DNA of 64,000 bases from Perilla frutescens (Eukaryota; Streptophyta; Magnoliopsida; Lamiales; Lamiaceae): NCBI GenBank assembly GCA_026008535.1, contig BRKX01000011.1:45926183-45990182 (forward strand). Reading direction: 5' to 3'. Within the stretch, counting starts at the first letter, position 1. Each line of letters opens with the position of its first letter. Position numbers and translations under genes: made by a program. The notes under the pieces were generated by a model. It had not been told where the DNA came from, searched no databases, and saw nothing but the letters and a program-made list of their open reading frames with translations. This document shows, one piece after another, positions 11,570 to 21,697 of the stretch.

Positions 11570-12422
11570 GTTTCTGAACAAAGGTTTATCCGACTTCAAC
11601 TTGGCTCTTGATTTGGGATTCCTAACAAAGGCTAGAAAATACACATTTTTCAAGCCTAAGTTCATCTTCTACGCAACTTACTTGTCTGAGAAGATTGGAT
11701 ATTGGAGATACATAACCATATACCGGCACCTCAAGGAGAACCCCGAATACCAATGCTACCTGATTTTCAAGTACTTCGAGAACTAGTGCCAAGATGAGAA
11801 TCGCCATGGTGATTTCTTCTCCGCGTTGATAAAGGCTCAGCCGCAGTTCCTCAATGATTGGAAGGCAAAGCTATGGTCACGCTTCTTCTGTCTGTCGGTA
11901 ATGACAGATTCCCTGCAATGCATGTAGGCTTTGTTGATGGCCTTTTGTATCACTTTCTCACATCTTAATTAACTATGCAGGTTTATGTGACAATGTACCT
12001 TAATGACTGCCAAAGAACAGATTTCTATGAGGGCATTGGCCTTAATACTAAAGAATTCGACATGCATGTGATCATTGAGGTAAGTATTTGCTCTCAAAAT
12101 CTGAATTCAGTTCCCATATTAACTCGTTTGTGATGATTTGAATGTTACCTTTATGTAGACAAACCGCACAACTGCAAGGATTTTCCCTGCTGCTCTTGAT
12201 GTTGAGAACTAGGAGTTCAAGAGGAAGTTGGACAGGATGGTCGAGATCAATGAGAAACTGCTCGCAGTCGGGGATACGGATGACATCCCATTGGTGAAGA
12301 ACTTGAAGAGGATCCCCCTCATTGCAGCTCTTGCATCTGAGTTGTTGGCTGCATATCTCATGAAACCTATTGAATCTGGCTCGGTCGACTTGGCTGAGTT
12401 TGAACCACAGCTTGTTTATTGA
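11570..12422 (+). pseudogene. CRD1: CHL27/CRD1 fragment (Mg-protoporphyrin IX monomethyl ester cyclase)
   Basis: Three exons, 11570-11897, 11981-12079 and 12159-12422, joined by intact GT..AG introns, match the C-terminal half of the aerobic cyclase of chlorophyll synthesis: FLNKGLSDFNLALDLGF, KYTFFKPKFIFYATYLSEK, DENRHGDFF (diiron ligand motif), VTMYLNDCQRT and the terminus GSVDLAEFEPQLVY. The intact enzyme is a plastid di-iron oxidase. The N-terminal half and transit peptide are absent. In-frame TAG codons at 11784-11786 and 12210-12212 break the frame. Retained introns show capture at the DNA level, not through mRNA. Confidence 0.9.
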
Positions 12423-12782
12423 TTTTGCTGCAGAAATACCAAGTCTATTATAGGTAATGCAATTAATAGCTGTGTAAGAATTGGCACATGAAGGAGAGGA
12501 AACATTCTAAGAATCCAGCACTTCTTTGCAGTGTCTGAAATGGTAGAATAGTTTGGTTGGCAGAGTTATTGCCAGCACCCTCAAATGTTTTAAAATATTT
12601 TGTCCAAATTTAAGTATCAAAAATGGCTGAATGCAATTTCAAAGTATGAGATGAATAAGCTGAGCAACAATTTATTTATGTACAAAATCTACATGTTCAG
12701 CACAAAATCTACATATTCAACAGCATTGTGCAATTCTTGCAGTATTCTAAAATGCATCAAAAGAATTAGGATGCTATCAACT

Positions 12783-13240
12783 CTAATTTTCAGACTTTAA
12801 TTTAGTAGCGTGGTCCTTCTTAGCTGCTACAGCCTCGTCGTTCTTAGCCCGAGTTAGTATTCCAAATACCCAAACTGCTGCAAAAGTGCCCTGAACTGGA
12901 GCAAGCCAATAAACAACCAAATGCTCCTTGGTGATATGCTCCCCATTAGCAAACGCCCACCCCATCACCTAATGAGCAAACATAGATTTCTCATTACATC
13001 TATTCCAAAAGTTGCATAACCGACACATCTAGAAGTATAGAGCAAAATTTGAATAGTAGTAAAATGGGTACTTACAGAGGCTGGATTCATGCAACCACCG
13101 GTTAAGTCAGAGCCTAGGATGTGAAGAGTAAGCTTGGATACGCTGGAAATCCACATTTTCATGAAGAAACTATCCTTAACCTTTCTAGCTAGCCCGAGGG
13201 AAATAAACACTATGGAAAATGTCAGCAGACCTTCTGTCAA
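12783..13240 (-). pseudogene. SIP2-1: Aquaporin SIP2 fragment (C-terminal exons)
   Basis: Two exons, 13240-13076 and 12968-12783, with a GT..AG intron. Product segments LTEGLLTFSIVFISLGLARK, SFFMKMWISSVSKLTLHILG, SDLTGGCMNPASV (second NPA motif) and MGWAFANGEHITKEHLVVYW match the C-terminal half of SIP2-type small basic intrinsic proteins, ER-membrane aquaporins. The N-terminal exon with the first NPL-type motif is missing. Both pieces are still open; the fragment lies opposite in strand to the CHL27 piece and in the same strand as the EXECUTER piece upstream of it. Confidence 0.85.
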
Positions 13241-13346
13241 TGGAAAATATAAGACCCAATTCTTTTTCCCAACTCAAAAACATGTAAATATTCGCTAATT
13301 ACATTCATAAACATCTCAAACATCAAATTCAAGTTAAAAATTGAAC

Positions 13347-13701
13347 CTTGAGAACAGAGGCATAGTTCTTCGCCTGCTCAATTTTAGAAAAATAGCGAGT
13401 CTACCTATTCCAATCCCAATCCGCGATTGATGGTGATGAAGAACAACTTGAGGTTGAAGAAGAAGAACTTGAATCACTTGCCACAATCACTATAATTCTT
13501 ATTGTTTTCAAAATTGTTGTTGCATCGACAAAATAGCTTAGATTTCCTGCTTATTCTGATGATAGACATATTAGGCAGATTGGGTGAGAACTTCTTCTTC
13601 AAGAAATGGCTCGGGTTCTCAGAGAAAGAGGAGGAGGAGGGGCAGAGCTGCGGCGGCGGAACGGCGGAATGTCCCGTAGCCCAAGCGTTGGCAACCACCA
13701 T
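13347..13701 (-). pseudogene. EXECUTER-type exon 1 fragment
   Basis: On the minus strand an ATG (13701) opens a Ser/Pro-rich, plastid-transit-like N-terminus (MVVANAWATGHSAVPPPQ). After a one-base frame change near 13475-13490 come VASDSSSSSSTSSC, then IADWDWNR, a TAG in place of an expected Trp, then TRYFSKIEQAKNYASVLK. DWNRW.RYFSEIEQAE..ASVLK is the start of the conserved region of EXECUTER1/2, thylakoid proteins of singlet-oxygen signalling. The fragment stops where that exon would end. Assigned from memory of the family; EX2-like rather than EX1 is a guess. Confidence 0.65.
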
Positions 13702-14102
13702 CTTTAACGTCGACGCTTCGGTCTGTGGAACACAAATTATTATGGATAGAATGATGGATGGTATCAGTGAGGATAATTCTTTGTGTGTTTTTTGTTTGAA
13801 GGAGACACCAAAAATTTTTTAGCGGTCGTTAGGTTTGCTCAACCTCCTTTCCCCGCGGCCGCTGGCTTCCAGCGGTCACTGGATTCCATTTTTTTCCATG
13901 TTGAGCGATCGTTGTGTTCCATCGAGCACTGAAAATAATGATTTCAAATCCATTAAAATCGTCCAAAATCGGTCCGAAATCCATACTTAAAATCCGGGAG
14001 ACTCTATGTGGAGTTGGCAGACTCCATGTGGAGTCTATGAATTTTATAAATCCATAAACTTTTTCAAATCCATCAAAATCCGGATTGAATACACCCCCCT
14101 TA

Positions 14103-14405
14103 GTTGATATTCAAAGCTTTCAATGGTGTAATTGCATAGTTTCATTTGTCGCATGCCAAGTATATTCAACTTATAAAATATATTGTACTAAAAAAACTTT
14201 AAAAAATATATTGAGAATATGAATTGCGGAAAGTCTTTCGACTCTTAGTTAGAAGAAACATCTTTTTAATTTATCCCTAGCAATTCTGAAAAATGTACAC
14301 ACTCAAAATGAACGAAGTCAATCTTGGTTTATGAAGCCCAAGGAGTAACATTTATTCCCATAGTTATGCATAAAATTCTAAGTATCTTTGGACATTATAT
14401 TATAT
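14103..14405. other. Short spacer between composite element and copia
   Basis: Anonymous AT-rich sequence ending in the TATTC target site of the copia element. Confidence 0.4.
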
Positions 14406-14410
14406 TATTC

Positions 14411-16134
14411 TGAAAGACTAGCACCCGTCGCACCAATTAGATTGTATATTTATAATCTTTTTTATTGTAAATAAATTCTTAATGGATTATATTATATCGA
14501 GGCATTTTATTTATCTTACGTGTTAATTATACATGCATGTGATAAAATCCCTAGATCTTAATAAGTCACGAAACATGATTATGTATTTGATGATGATTAT
14601 GGAATATATTTCTTGTACTTAGATCTTAAATTAGTTCCGAGTTATATAACTGATCAAGATAGGATATTGAACAATTTAACTCGCACGTATTATATACACT
14701 CATAAGATGAGGATGTTAAGTTCCATTGATATTAGTGTGGTGATATAAATGTATATATGTGGTTGCTTGTTAGAGAACAAGTTCACTGAACAAACCCATT
14801 AGAAATTCTTAAATGGAATTTATCGAAAATATGAATTTCTAAATTACAATAGAACACGATTAGTCCTTTGACTTGAGACACCATGGTAATCTTGTATTAA
14901 TTATATCTCATTTTGATATAGTCTCTGATTGCATGATAATCATAACGAGATTATGTTGGATGTTATATTAATTAATATGGAGATTAATGGAGTGGTCAAT
15001 AAAGGATCTATTACTCGATTGTCGAGAGAATCTTCCAATTAATTTTCATGATTCATGATTCAAAAGACATTGGCCAAGGCGTGATGAATATTGATTCATT
15101 AATGAATTGATTGAATGGAAATGAAAATTTATTATTGGATTGATTTAGTTGTTCGTATCATTCCATAACTCAAGATCCAATCGGAAGATTAGATAATAGA
15201 AGGACCATACGTGTATAACGATTTATAATTAAATATGTTTACTCGCTATTTCACCTAGTGCTAGGTGATCATGCTACTTGCTAGATGTTCCCATGATTTG
15301 TAGGTTCTCGAAATTAAAGAGTTAATTTCGAGTATATTAATTTATTGGATAAATTAATATAATAATATTTTATTCATTAAGTTGTAAATGTTACAAGCCT
15401 ACTACTAGTACTAGTTGTGAACCTAAGAGGGTTACACAAATAGATTGGAATTGTACCTGTTGAATTGATTCAATTGTTGAATCCAATTAATTAATGGTAT
15501 TAATTAATTAAGACTATTTTGATTTAATTAGTTAAATCAAATAACCAATTAAAATATTTAATTGGAATTAATTGGATTAAAACTCTAATTCAAAATATGA
15601 ATTAAATTAATTGGATTAATTTATATTGGGTAAAATATTAATTCTATTTTGTAAAATTAATATTAAATTGAGAATCTCTACAATCAAAAGATTAAAGAGG
15701 TCTTTAATATGATTAAAGAGGCCATTAATGTGATTAAAGGGAAAATCAAATACCATTGAATTGATTTTTATGATATGGTCGATCATATGAAAAATATGTG
15801 ATGAATATGATCATTATTATTATTCATTTCATTTTTCTCATGTGATTCTCTAATTCTCAATTTTTACATATAGCATATTTTTCTTCGTATATCGATTACT
15901 AGCGAAATCGAAATATGGGTTATAATCCAATTGTGTGGACTTGATAGAGGAGATACGTTTGGCTCTACAAGTAGACGGGCAATCGATTGCTACACACCCG
16001 ACATCAACCGGATTGCGAAAAGGTGTGTATCTACATATATATATGCATATAAAATGATATGATCATTTTATTCTACACCATATTAACGTGAATCCGATGA
16101 TACGTGTATTATGAAATAACTGTTATTTTCATAT
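14411..16134 (+). repeat. 5' LTR of copia element, first part
   Basis: Begins TGAAAGACTAGCACC; collinear with 29236 onward. Interrupted at 16134 by the MULE; the last 47 bp lie at 21698-21744. Confidence 0.93.
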
Positions 16135-16460
16135 GGGAAAAGGGCCAAATTGGCCACTAAACTTATTTGGGGGGCTCAATTGGGTCACTGGAACTTTTTT
16201 GGGCTCAATTGGGCCACTCCGTGTCCAAAATTGGCTCAATTGGGCCACTGACTGACGGAAATTTAACGGGCCCGTTAAATGGCCATGAAACGACGTCATT
16301 TTGGCCCTTTTTTCTGCCCGATCCATTGAATGCCGACCCGCCCGACCCGATATGAAATGGAAAACTCGCCCTTTTCCCTTAATCTATTTTGCATTGCGAT
16401 TTTTTCCCCAAATACACAAATTGACAGAAGTGAAGAACTAGGGTTCTCCTAAGCAAATCC
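16135..16460. repeat. Left TIR of the MULE
   Basis: Inverted match to about 21363-21688. Repeated GGCTCAATTGGG words; the inner end contains AGGGTTCTCCTAAGCAAATC, found inverted in the right TIR. Probably the promoter of the GRF gene. Confidence 0.85.
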
Positions 16461-16533
16461 AAAATTCCAAGATTTACCCCACAACTCCAAATCTCCAGCC
16501 TCTAAACCATACGTTCAACTCTCATCCATTTGT

Positions 16534-17083
16534 ATGGATTCAATTTCTTCATCTTCGAGCACGACAAGTTATAGGAGGCAGCAAGGTTCGAATTGGCAAG
16601 AGGGTCGAAATTTTTATGAGTGTGGTGTTACGGAGGTGATATGGACCTCATGGACAAATGAGAATCCAGGTCGGAGGTTTTTTAGTTGTCGTAATTACAG
16701 GGTAAGGTAGAATTCACATCAATTTTGCATTTTATGAACTAAGTTATTTATTTGGATGTTTCATACTTATACCTTGCAAATTTCAGCCCGGCAGAGGTGT
16801 AATTCCCAAAGCAGGATGCAATCATTTTAGGTGGTGTGATGTAGAACTCAGTGATAGAGTGAAGGGGGTGATCAACACCTTGAAGATGGAGAAGGCTGCA
16901 TTATTGAAGGAGAACAAGAAATTGGCAGCTGAAGAATGCAGTTCACTCAATAGCCAATTCAGAGATGCTTATTATGAAAAAGATATTGAAAAGAGTGAAA
17001 TTTGCTTTGCTTGTAACTTGGTTGTTGTTAGTCTGTATATTGGTTGGGAAAATATGATCTTATGGTGTGTATTTGGGCTATGA
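16534..17083 (+). CDS. GRF-type zinc-finger protein, MULE accessory gene
   Basis: Two exons, 16534-16701 and 16787-17083, GT..AG intron in phase 0, about 154 residues, uninterrupted. After a Ser-rich start the protein shows FYECGV, then SWTNENPGRRFFSC with the C..C of a GRF zinc finger, then GCNHFRWCD completing the CxnC pattern. A helical Lys/Glu-rich stretch (VKGVINTLKMEKAALLKENK) that could form a coiled coil and a hydrophobic C-terminal segment (NLVVVSLYIGW) follow, the usual layout of small plant GRF proteins. GRF fingers bind single-stranded nucleic acid in other proteins. Its place inside a TIR element, opposite the transposase, mirrors mudrB of maize MuDR, though no sequence similarity to mudrB is claimed. 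Confidence 0.75.
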
Positions 17084-17652
17084 AGAATCAATTGGATGTT
17101 TGCTTTATGTATCTATTAATGAAGAAGATTGTTTGGTATTTGGTATTGTATTTTGTATTGATGCAGTTGGTTTTTGTTTGAATTTTTCCACTTTTTTGTT
17201 TAGCCACTACAGTAGACTTACAAAATATTTGGGCTATGAAGAATGAATTGGATGTGTACAAAACAGAGATTTTTAGCATTGGTTTTTGGCACTAAAGATT
17301 TGTTTAGTTTCTGCAGAGGTTTTTGACATTTTTTAGCATTGGTTGTTGGCATAACTAGACATACACATATTAAACAGAATTTAAGCCAATGATAATGGCT
17401 TAAATTCTTAAGGAAAAAAAGTATAACATGACAATGATGAAAGGTGATTCTCATTTAAGCAGCCCCAAAAAAGTTGCCATGAAGGCAGATTTACAAAAAA
17501 TGAGCATTAATGTAATATGCTCATTGCATGAGCTCTGAAATGAGTGCAAAAAATCAGAGACTATACATGATGATTAGAGTCACTGCTCTAATGTGAAGAA
17601 TCACAGCTCATAAAATGAAATGAAGCCAAAAAAAATAAACATTCATATCCAA

Positions 17653-20600
17653 CTATTTCTTCAGCTTCTTCTTCTTAGCACCCCTCTGTTTCTCAAGAGC
17701 ACCTCTACTTGTGCAAGGCAAGCCCTTCCAATTTGGCCCAGGTGCTTTGAAAGGCAGGTTGCTTGGTAGGATAGCTTGGTTTCCAATTGCAGCAAATGCA
17801 ATTCTCCTACTTGCACCACTCCTAGAGGCTCTCTATTCTTGCCTTAGCTCTCTCTGGTTTGGGACTGGAAACCTTGTAACTGGATCTGGATCTGAACTCA
17901 AGCTTTGGCTTGCAATTGGATCAGTTTGGTGGATCATTGTCTCTGAGCTCATTCCAGGCTGCATGTCAAGATAACAAATGGGAGTTAATATTGTTAACAC
18001 AAGACTCTAATGAAACAGTAAGATCACATGTATACTCACATTCAAAGTTGAATTTCCAGTGACATCATCAACATGCAGCCCCATCCCAACCACTCTCCTT
18101 GTCTTTCTGATGCACTTAGGCACATCTGTGGCCTTTCTTTTCCCTTTGCCTTTACTGGAGGCCTCTTTCAGCTTGCTCTTCCCTTTGGCATCTGTGACCT
18201 TGCCCTGTTCTTTGCCCTCACTGGCCTTGGAACTCTTGTCCTGTGGTGAATGATTAAAAAGTGAATAATTAAACTACCTTGTCTGCAAGAATGATTAAAA
18301 AATGTAGTGAATAATTATACTACCTTGTCTGGACATGTAACTGCATTGTGCCCTGCTACATGACAAATGGAGCATTTTATCACCACCCCTCTCTTGGTTA
18401 GATTTCCAGCAGGCTTCCCCTTTATCTTCTCTCTGCCACTTCTCATTCTCTTCACTCTTGGTCTCCCACTCAACCTCACAGTAGGAGGTGGCTCACATCT
18501 TGCAAATTCATCAATATGTGGTCAGTACATAAGACATCAATATGTTAGAATGAAATGAATAATAAACAAGTTTAAGGTGATGAATCAGAATACCTTGCAA
18601 AGTCATTAACTCTGAGGTACTTGAGACTCATCATAGGCTTGATGGGATGTTGATATGTAGCTGCATAGGCTGCCTTCTCATACCAAAAGGAAATGTACTC
18701 TTTGGGATCCTTCTTCTCATAATTCAGAGCACATATTGCATGTGAACAAGGAATTCCAGTGACATCCCACACTCTACAGGTGCACATACTATTGTCTATC
18801 CTAACTACATGTCTATCATCCCCATCACCCACTTCATACTCATGATCACCATTAAAAACAACCTTGCACCCAAAAGCCTTATCCATGCTCTCTTGATATC
18901 TAGTTAAGCATGCAGGACTCCAGTTGGTTGCCCACTTGTTCATAGCCTCTTTGTTCTACCCTAACCTACCCATTGCAGCCTCCATAATCTCATCTAACAT
19001 GGATATTATTGGCTTGAACCTAGCCTCTCTTATACTAGCATTAAAGGACTCACAGAAGTTATTGTCACAGGCATCAGACTTACTCCTATTGCTGAAAAAA
19101 GCCTTGCAAAAAAACTGAGGATTGTATGCAACAAAATCCTCTGCTGCATGCTGACTAATTGATCCCAACATCTTCAGATTGTCATCAAATTCCTCCTTGA
19201 ATGTACTCCACACACAGGCCCAGAACTTCTTCTTGAGCTCACCACTGTGCCACTTCTTACTCCAATTGGCATGTACATGCCTAGCACAGTATCTATGCTC
19301 TGCTAGAGGTAATACATCACCCACTGCATGCACTAGACCTTGCAGATCAAAAAACACAAGTTAAGTGAGTGATTTGACTATGAAAATTTAACTCAAAATC
19401 TGAAATAACTTAGCATACCTTTTGCATGTCTGAAATCACAATCATTGACCTGCCTCTGTCCCCTATCTCCACATCACTAACCAACAGCTCCAGAAACCAC
19501 TTCCAGTTCTCAATGTTCTCCTTATCTATCACTGCCCAAGCAATGGGAAAAATTTGGTCTGATGCATCCTTTCCCACAGCAGTTAGAACTTGACCCTTCA
19601 CAATGCCCTTCAAATGGCACCCATCAAGCCCAATAATCTGCCTACACCCTGCCTTCCACCCTCTCTTCAAAGCCTCAAAACAAATATACAGTCTCCTGAA
19701 TATAAACTTTCCAGAATGCAGAACCTCTTCATTCAACTCAAGCTCAATTGTTGATCCAGGGTTTGTTTCTTTGCACATTCCTACATAAGCTCCTATCTTT
19801 GCAAACTCATCTATGTAGCTGTCATCTAACTCATGTCTCACAATTGATTTAGCCCTCTTGGCTGTAGATTTAGACACATAGAGATGTATCTTATCCTCAG
19901 TCGTTTTCAATAGCTCCTTTACTGTGGTGGTTGGCTTCTCATTTATGGTTTTCTTAAACTCCTGGGCAAGAAATCTAGCACTAGCTAGACTGTTTTTGGC
20001 ATCCTTCAAGCAGTTGTGTTTAGAATTGAATTTCTTCACAACCAATGGTGGCTTATTCTGAACATAAAACATCCATAAGTAAAATGGACACCCAGCACTC
20101 TTGCATTGTGCTCTGATCCTACCCTTCTCATTTGGGTTCAACTTAAGTGGAGTACTCCTAGCCACACTATACCTAGCTATGACAAGTCTAGCCTCTTCAG
20201 CATTAGCAAAGGTCATGCCTAATAAGAAGAATGGATTGCCCTCATCACCATCATACTTAACAGTCATCTGGCTCTGGTTTAGTATCTGCATCTCCACTTC
20301 ATTATCATCATCAAAATCACTATCTCCACTCTCAGAACTAGAGTTCCCACTAAGATCCCCAGATTCACTTTCACTAGAATCTAACTTAGTATCACTACTC
20401 CCAGAATCACTCTCCTCTGCTAATTGTTTACCCTTATCTAGATTCACTACCTTTCTCCCACCCTCCAATCCTACACCCTCAGTTGTGTTTAATCCTAAGG
20501 CAAGATCTTCACCTATCAAATTAACACTAGTTTGTGTGCTGAGAGTAGGCTGACTCATACCCTGCAGCCCTGCACCCTCATCAATCTCACTACTTTTTAC

Positions 20601-21029
20601 TCCTAAATCATCAGCTTCAGACACCAGATTCACACTAGCTTCAGTCCTTGAAAAAGGCTGATTCACAACTATTTCATCAACCAACACATGCTTATTATGC
20701 TTCAATACCAAATCATCATGGGGATAAATGTGAATAAAGCCATTATAGTTCATCTCTAACACAGTAGCCACAATATCATTAATCCCATCATCTGAGTCCA
20801 AAATCATTAAAGCATTATCACTCAATTTTTTCCCAGGTTTTAAATAAACTAACTTATTCACTTCAGTCATCCCAAATTCATCTTTATACTTCTTGATCAT
20901 ATGTGGAAAAGATAAGAAATCAATATCTCCATTTTCAACTAATTTTTTCCCTCCTACATACTGTGCATGCTTAGACAAAACCCATTTGCCCCGATTATGA
21001 TAAGCCAGCTTGATTAAACTCACCTCCAT
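17653..21029 (-). pseudogene. MULE transposase (mudrA type), recently broken
   Basis: Five exons on the minus strand: 21029-19419, 19338-18594, 18498-18324, 18240-18040 and 17958-17653. Order: PB1-like N-terminal domain (YVGGKKLVENGDIDFL), acidic Ser-rich linker, MuDR DNA-binding region (GRIRAQCKSAGCPFYLW, KHNC), transposase core with DGCHLKG (first Asp) and ISDMQK, the CDNNFCESFN region, SWIM zinc finger (CTCRVWDVTGIPCSHAIC), zinc knuckle CSICHVAGHNAVTC and a Lys-rich tail. Three lesions: TAG at 18958-18956, TAG at 17835-17833, and a one-base phase mismatch where exon 1 meets exon 2. The rest is open over some 1000 codons, so inactivation seems recent. The intact protein cuts and joins at MULE TIRs. 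Confidence 0.88.
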
Positions 21030-21362
21030 GATTTGAATCTAGTTGTTAAACAAAAAAAGTTAAAATCAATCAAAATCTAACTGCACACCACAAATTTGAA
21101 GAACATAACCGAGAACCGTCCTTACCTTTCTGCGCTGACGTGTGCGAATCCAATGGTTGACCAGCCACGTGGCTTCGAGACTGTCTACTTGGACCAGCCA
21201 CGTCTGACCGAGCCCTTGACATGTTGGCGGAGAAGCTGAGGTGGAAATGCCACATAGATTTCTATACTATGTAGATGTGGGTTTTGTGGTATAGGAATGG
21301 AGGCTCAAAATTCTGGGTTTGAAGATCGATTTTTCTCAATGGAAGAACCCTAACTCACTATG

Positions 21363-21688
21363 AATCAAAGAAATTGATTTGCTTAGGAGAACCCTAGGTT
21401 TTAATTTGTGTATTTGGGGAAAAAATCGCAATGCAAAATAGATTAAGGGAAAAGGACGGGTTTTCCATTTTATATCGGGTCAGGCGGGTCGGCATTCAAT
21501 GGATCGGGCAGAAAAAGGGCCAAAACGACGTCGTTTCATGGCCATTTAACGGGCCCGTTAAATTTCTGTCAGTCAGTAGCCCAATTGAGCCAATTTTGGA
21601 CACGGAGTGGCCCAATTGAGCTCAAAAAAGTTCCAGTGACCCAATTGAGCCCCCAAATAAGTTTAGTGGCCAATTTGGCCATTTTCCC
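21363..21688. repeat. Right TIR of the MULE
   Basis: Inverse of 16135-16460. It precedes the transposase gene (ATG at 21029) and is its likely promoter. Confidence 0.85.
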
Positions 21689-21697
21689 TTTTCATAT

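Larger units (their letters stand above)
10997..14099. mobile_element. Pack-type Harbinger element carrying three host gene fragments
   Basis: The left end GGAGGTGTATTGGATTTGG (10997) and the inverse of the right end, GGGGGGTGTATTCAATCCGG (ending 14099), are related TIRs, each bordered by TTA (10994-10996 and 14100-14102), the PIF/Harbinger target duplication. A further inward-facing end at 11494, also followed by TTA, could bound a 498-bp MITE nested at the left. Both arms share GC-rich words AGCGGCCGCTGGC and AGCGGTCACTGG. The centre (11570-13701) consists of pieces of CHL27, SIP2 and an EXECUTER gene, with introns. No transposase is present. Whether the outer pair moved as a unit, or two MITEs happen to flank a duplicated segment, cannot be settled here. 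Confidence 0.65.
16135..21688. mobile_element. MULE with ~325-bp TIRs, two convergent genes (5554 bp)
   Basis: Inserted in the copia 5' LTR with a perfect 9-bp duplication TTTTCATAT (16126-16134 and 21689-21697), diagnostic of Mutator-like elements. The TIRs, starting GGGAAAA(G/T)GGCCAAATTGGCC, stay nearly identical for about 325 bp and include CAATTG palindromes and an AACGACGTC(A/G)TTT block. Inside are a GRF zinc-finger gene (+) and a mudrA-type transposase gene (-), each starting just inside a TIR and converging. Confidence 0.95.

Noticed and set aside
13502..13822. 106-codon plus-strand frame with an acidic run
   Set aside because: Complement of the Ser-rich EXECUTER-type exon, whose minus-strand reading shows family motifs.
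14103..14405. Solo LTR between the composite element and copia
   Set aside because: No TG..CA pair or target duplication could be found.
20101..20553. 150-codon plus-strand frame
   Set aside because: Shadow of the Ser/Asp-rich linker of the MULE transposase on the other strand.
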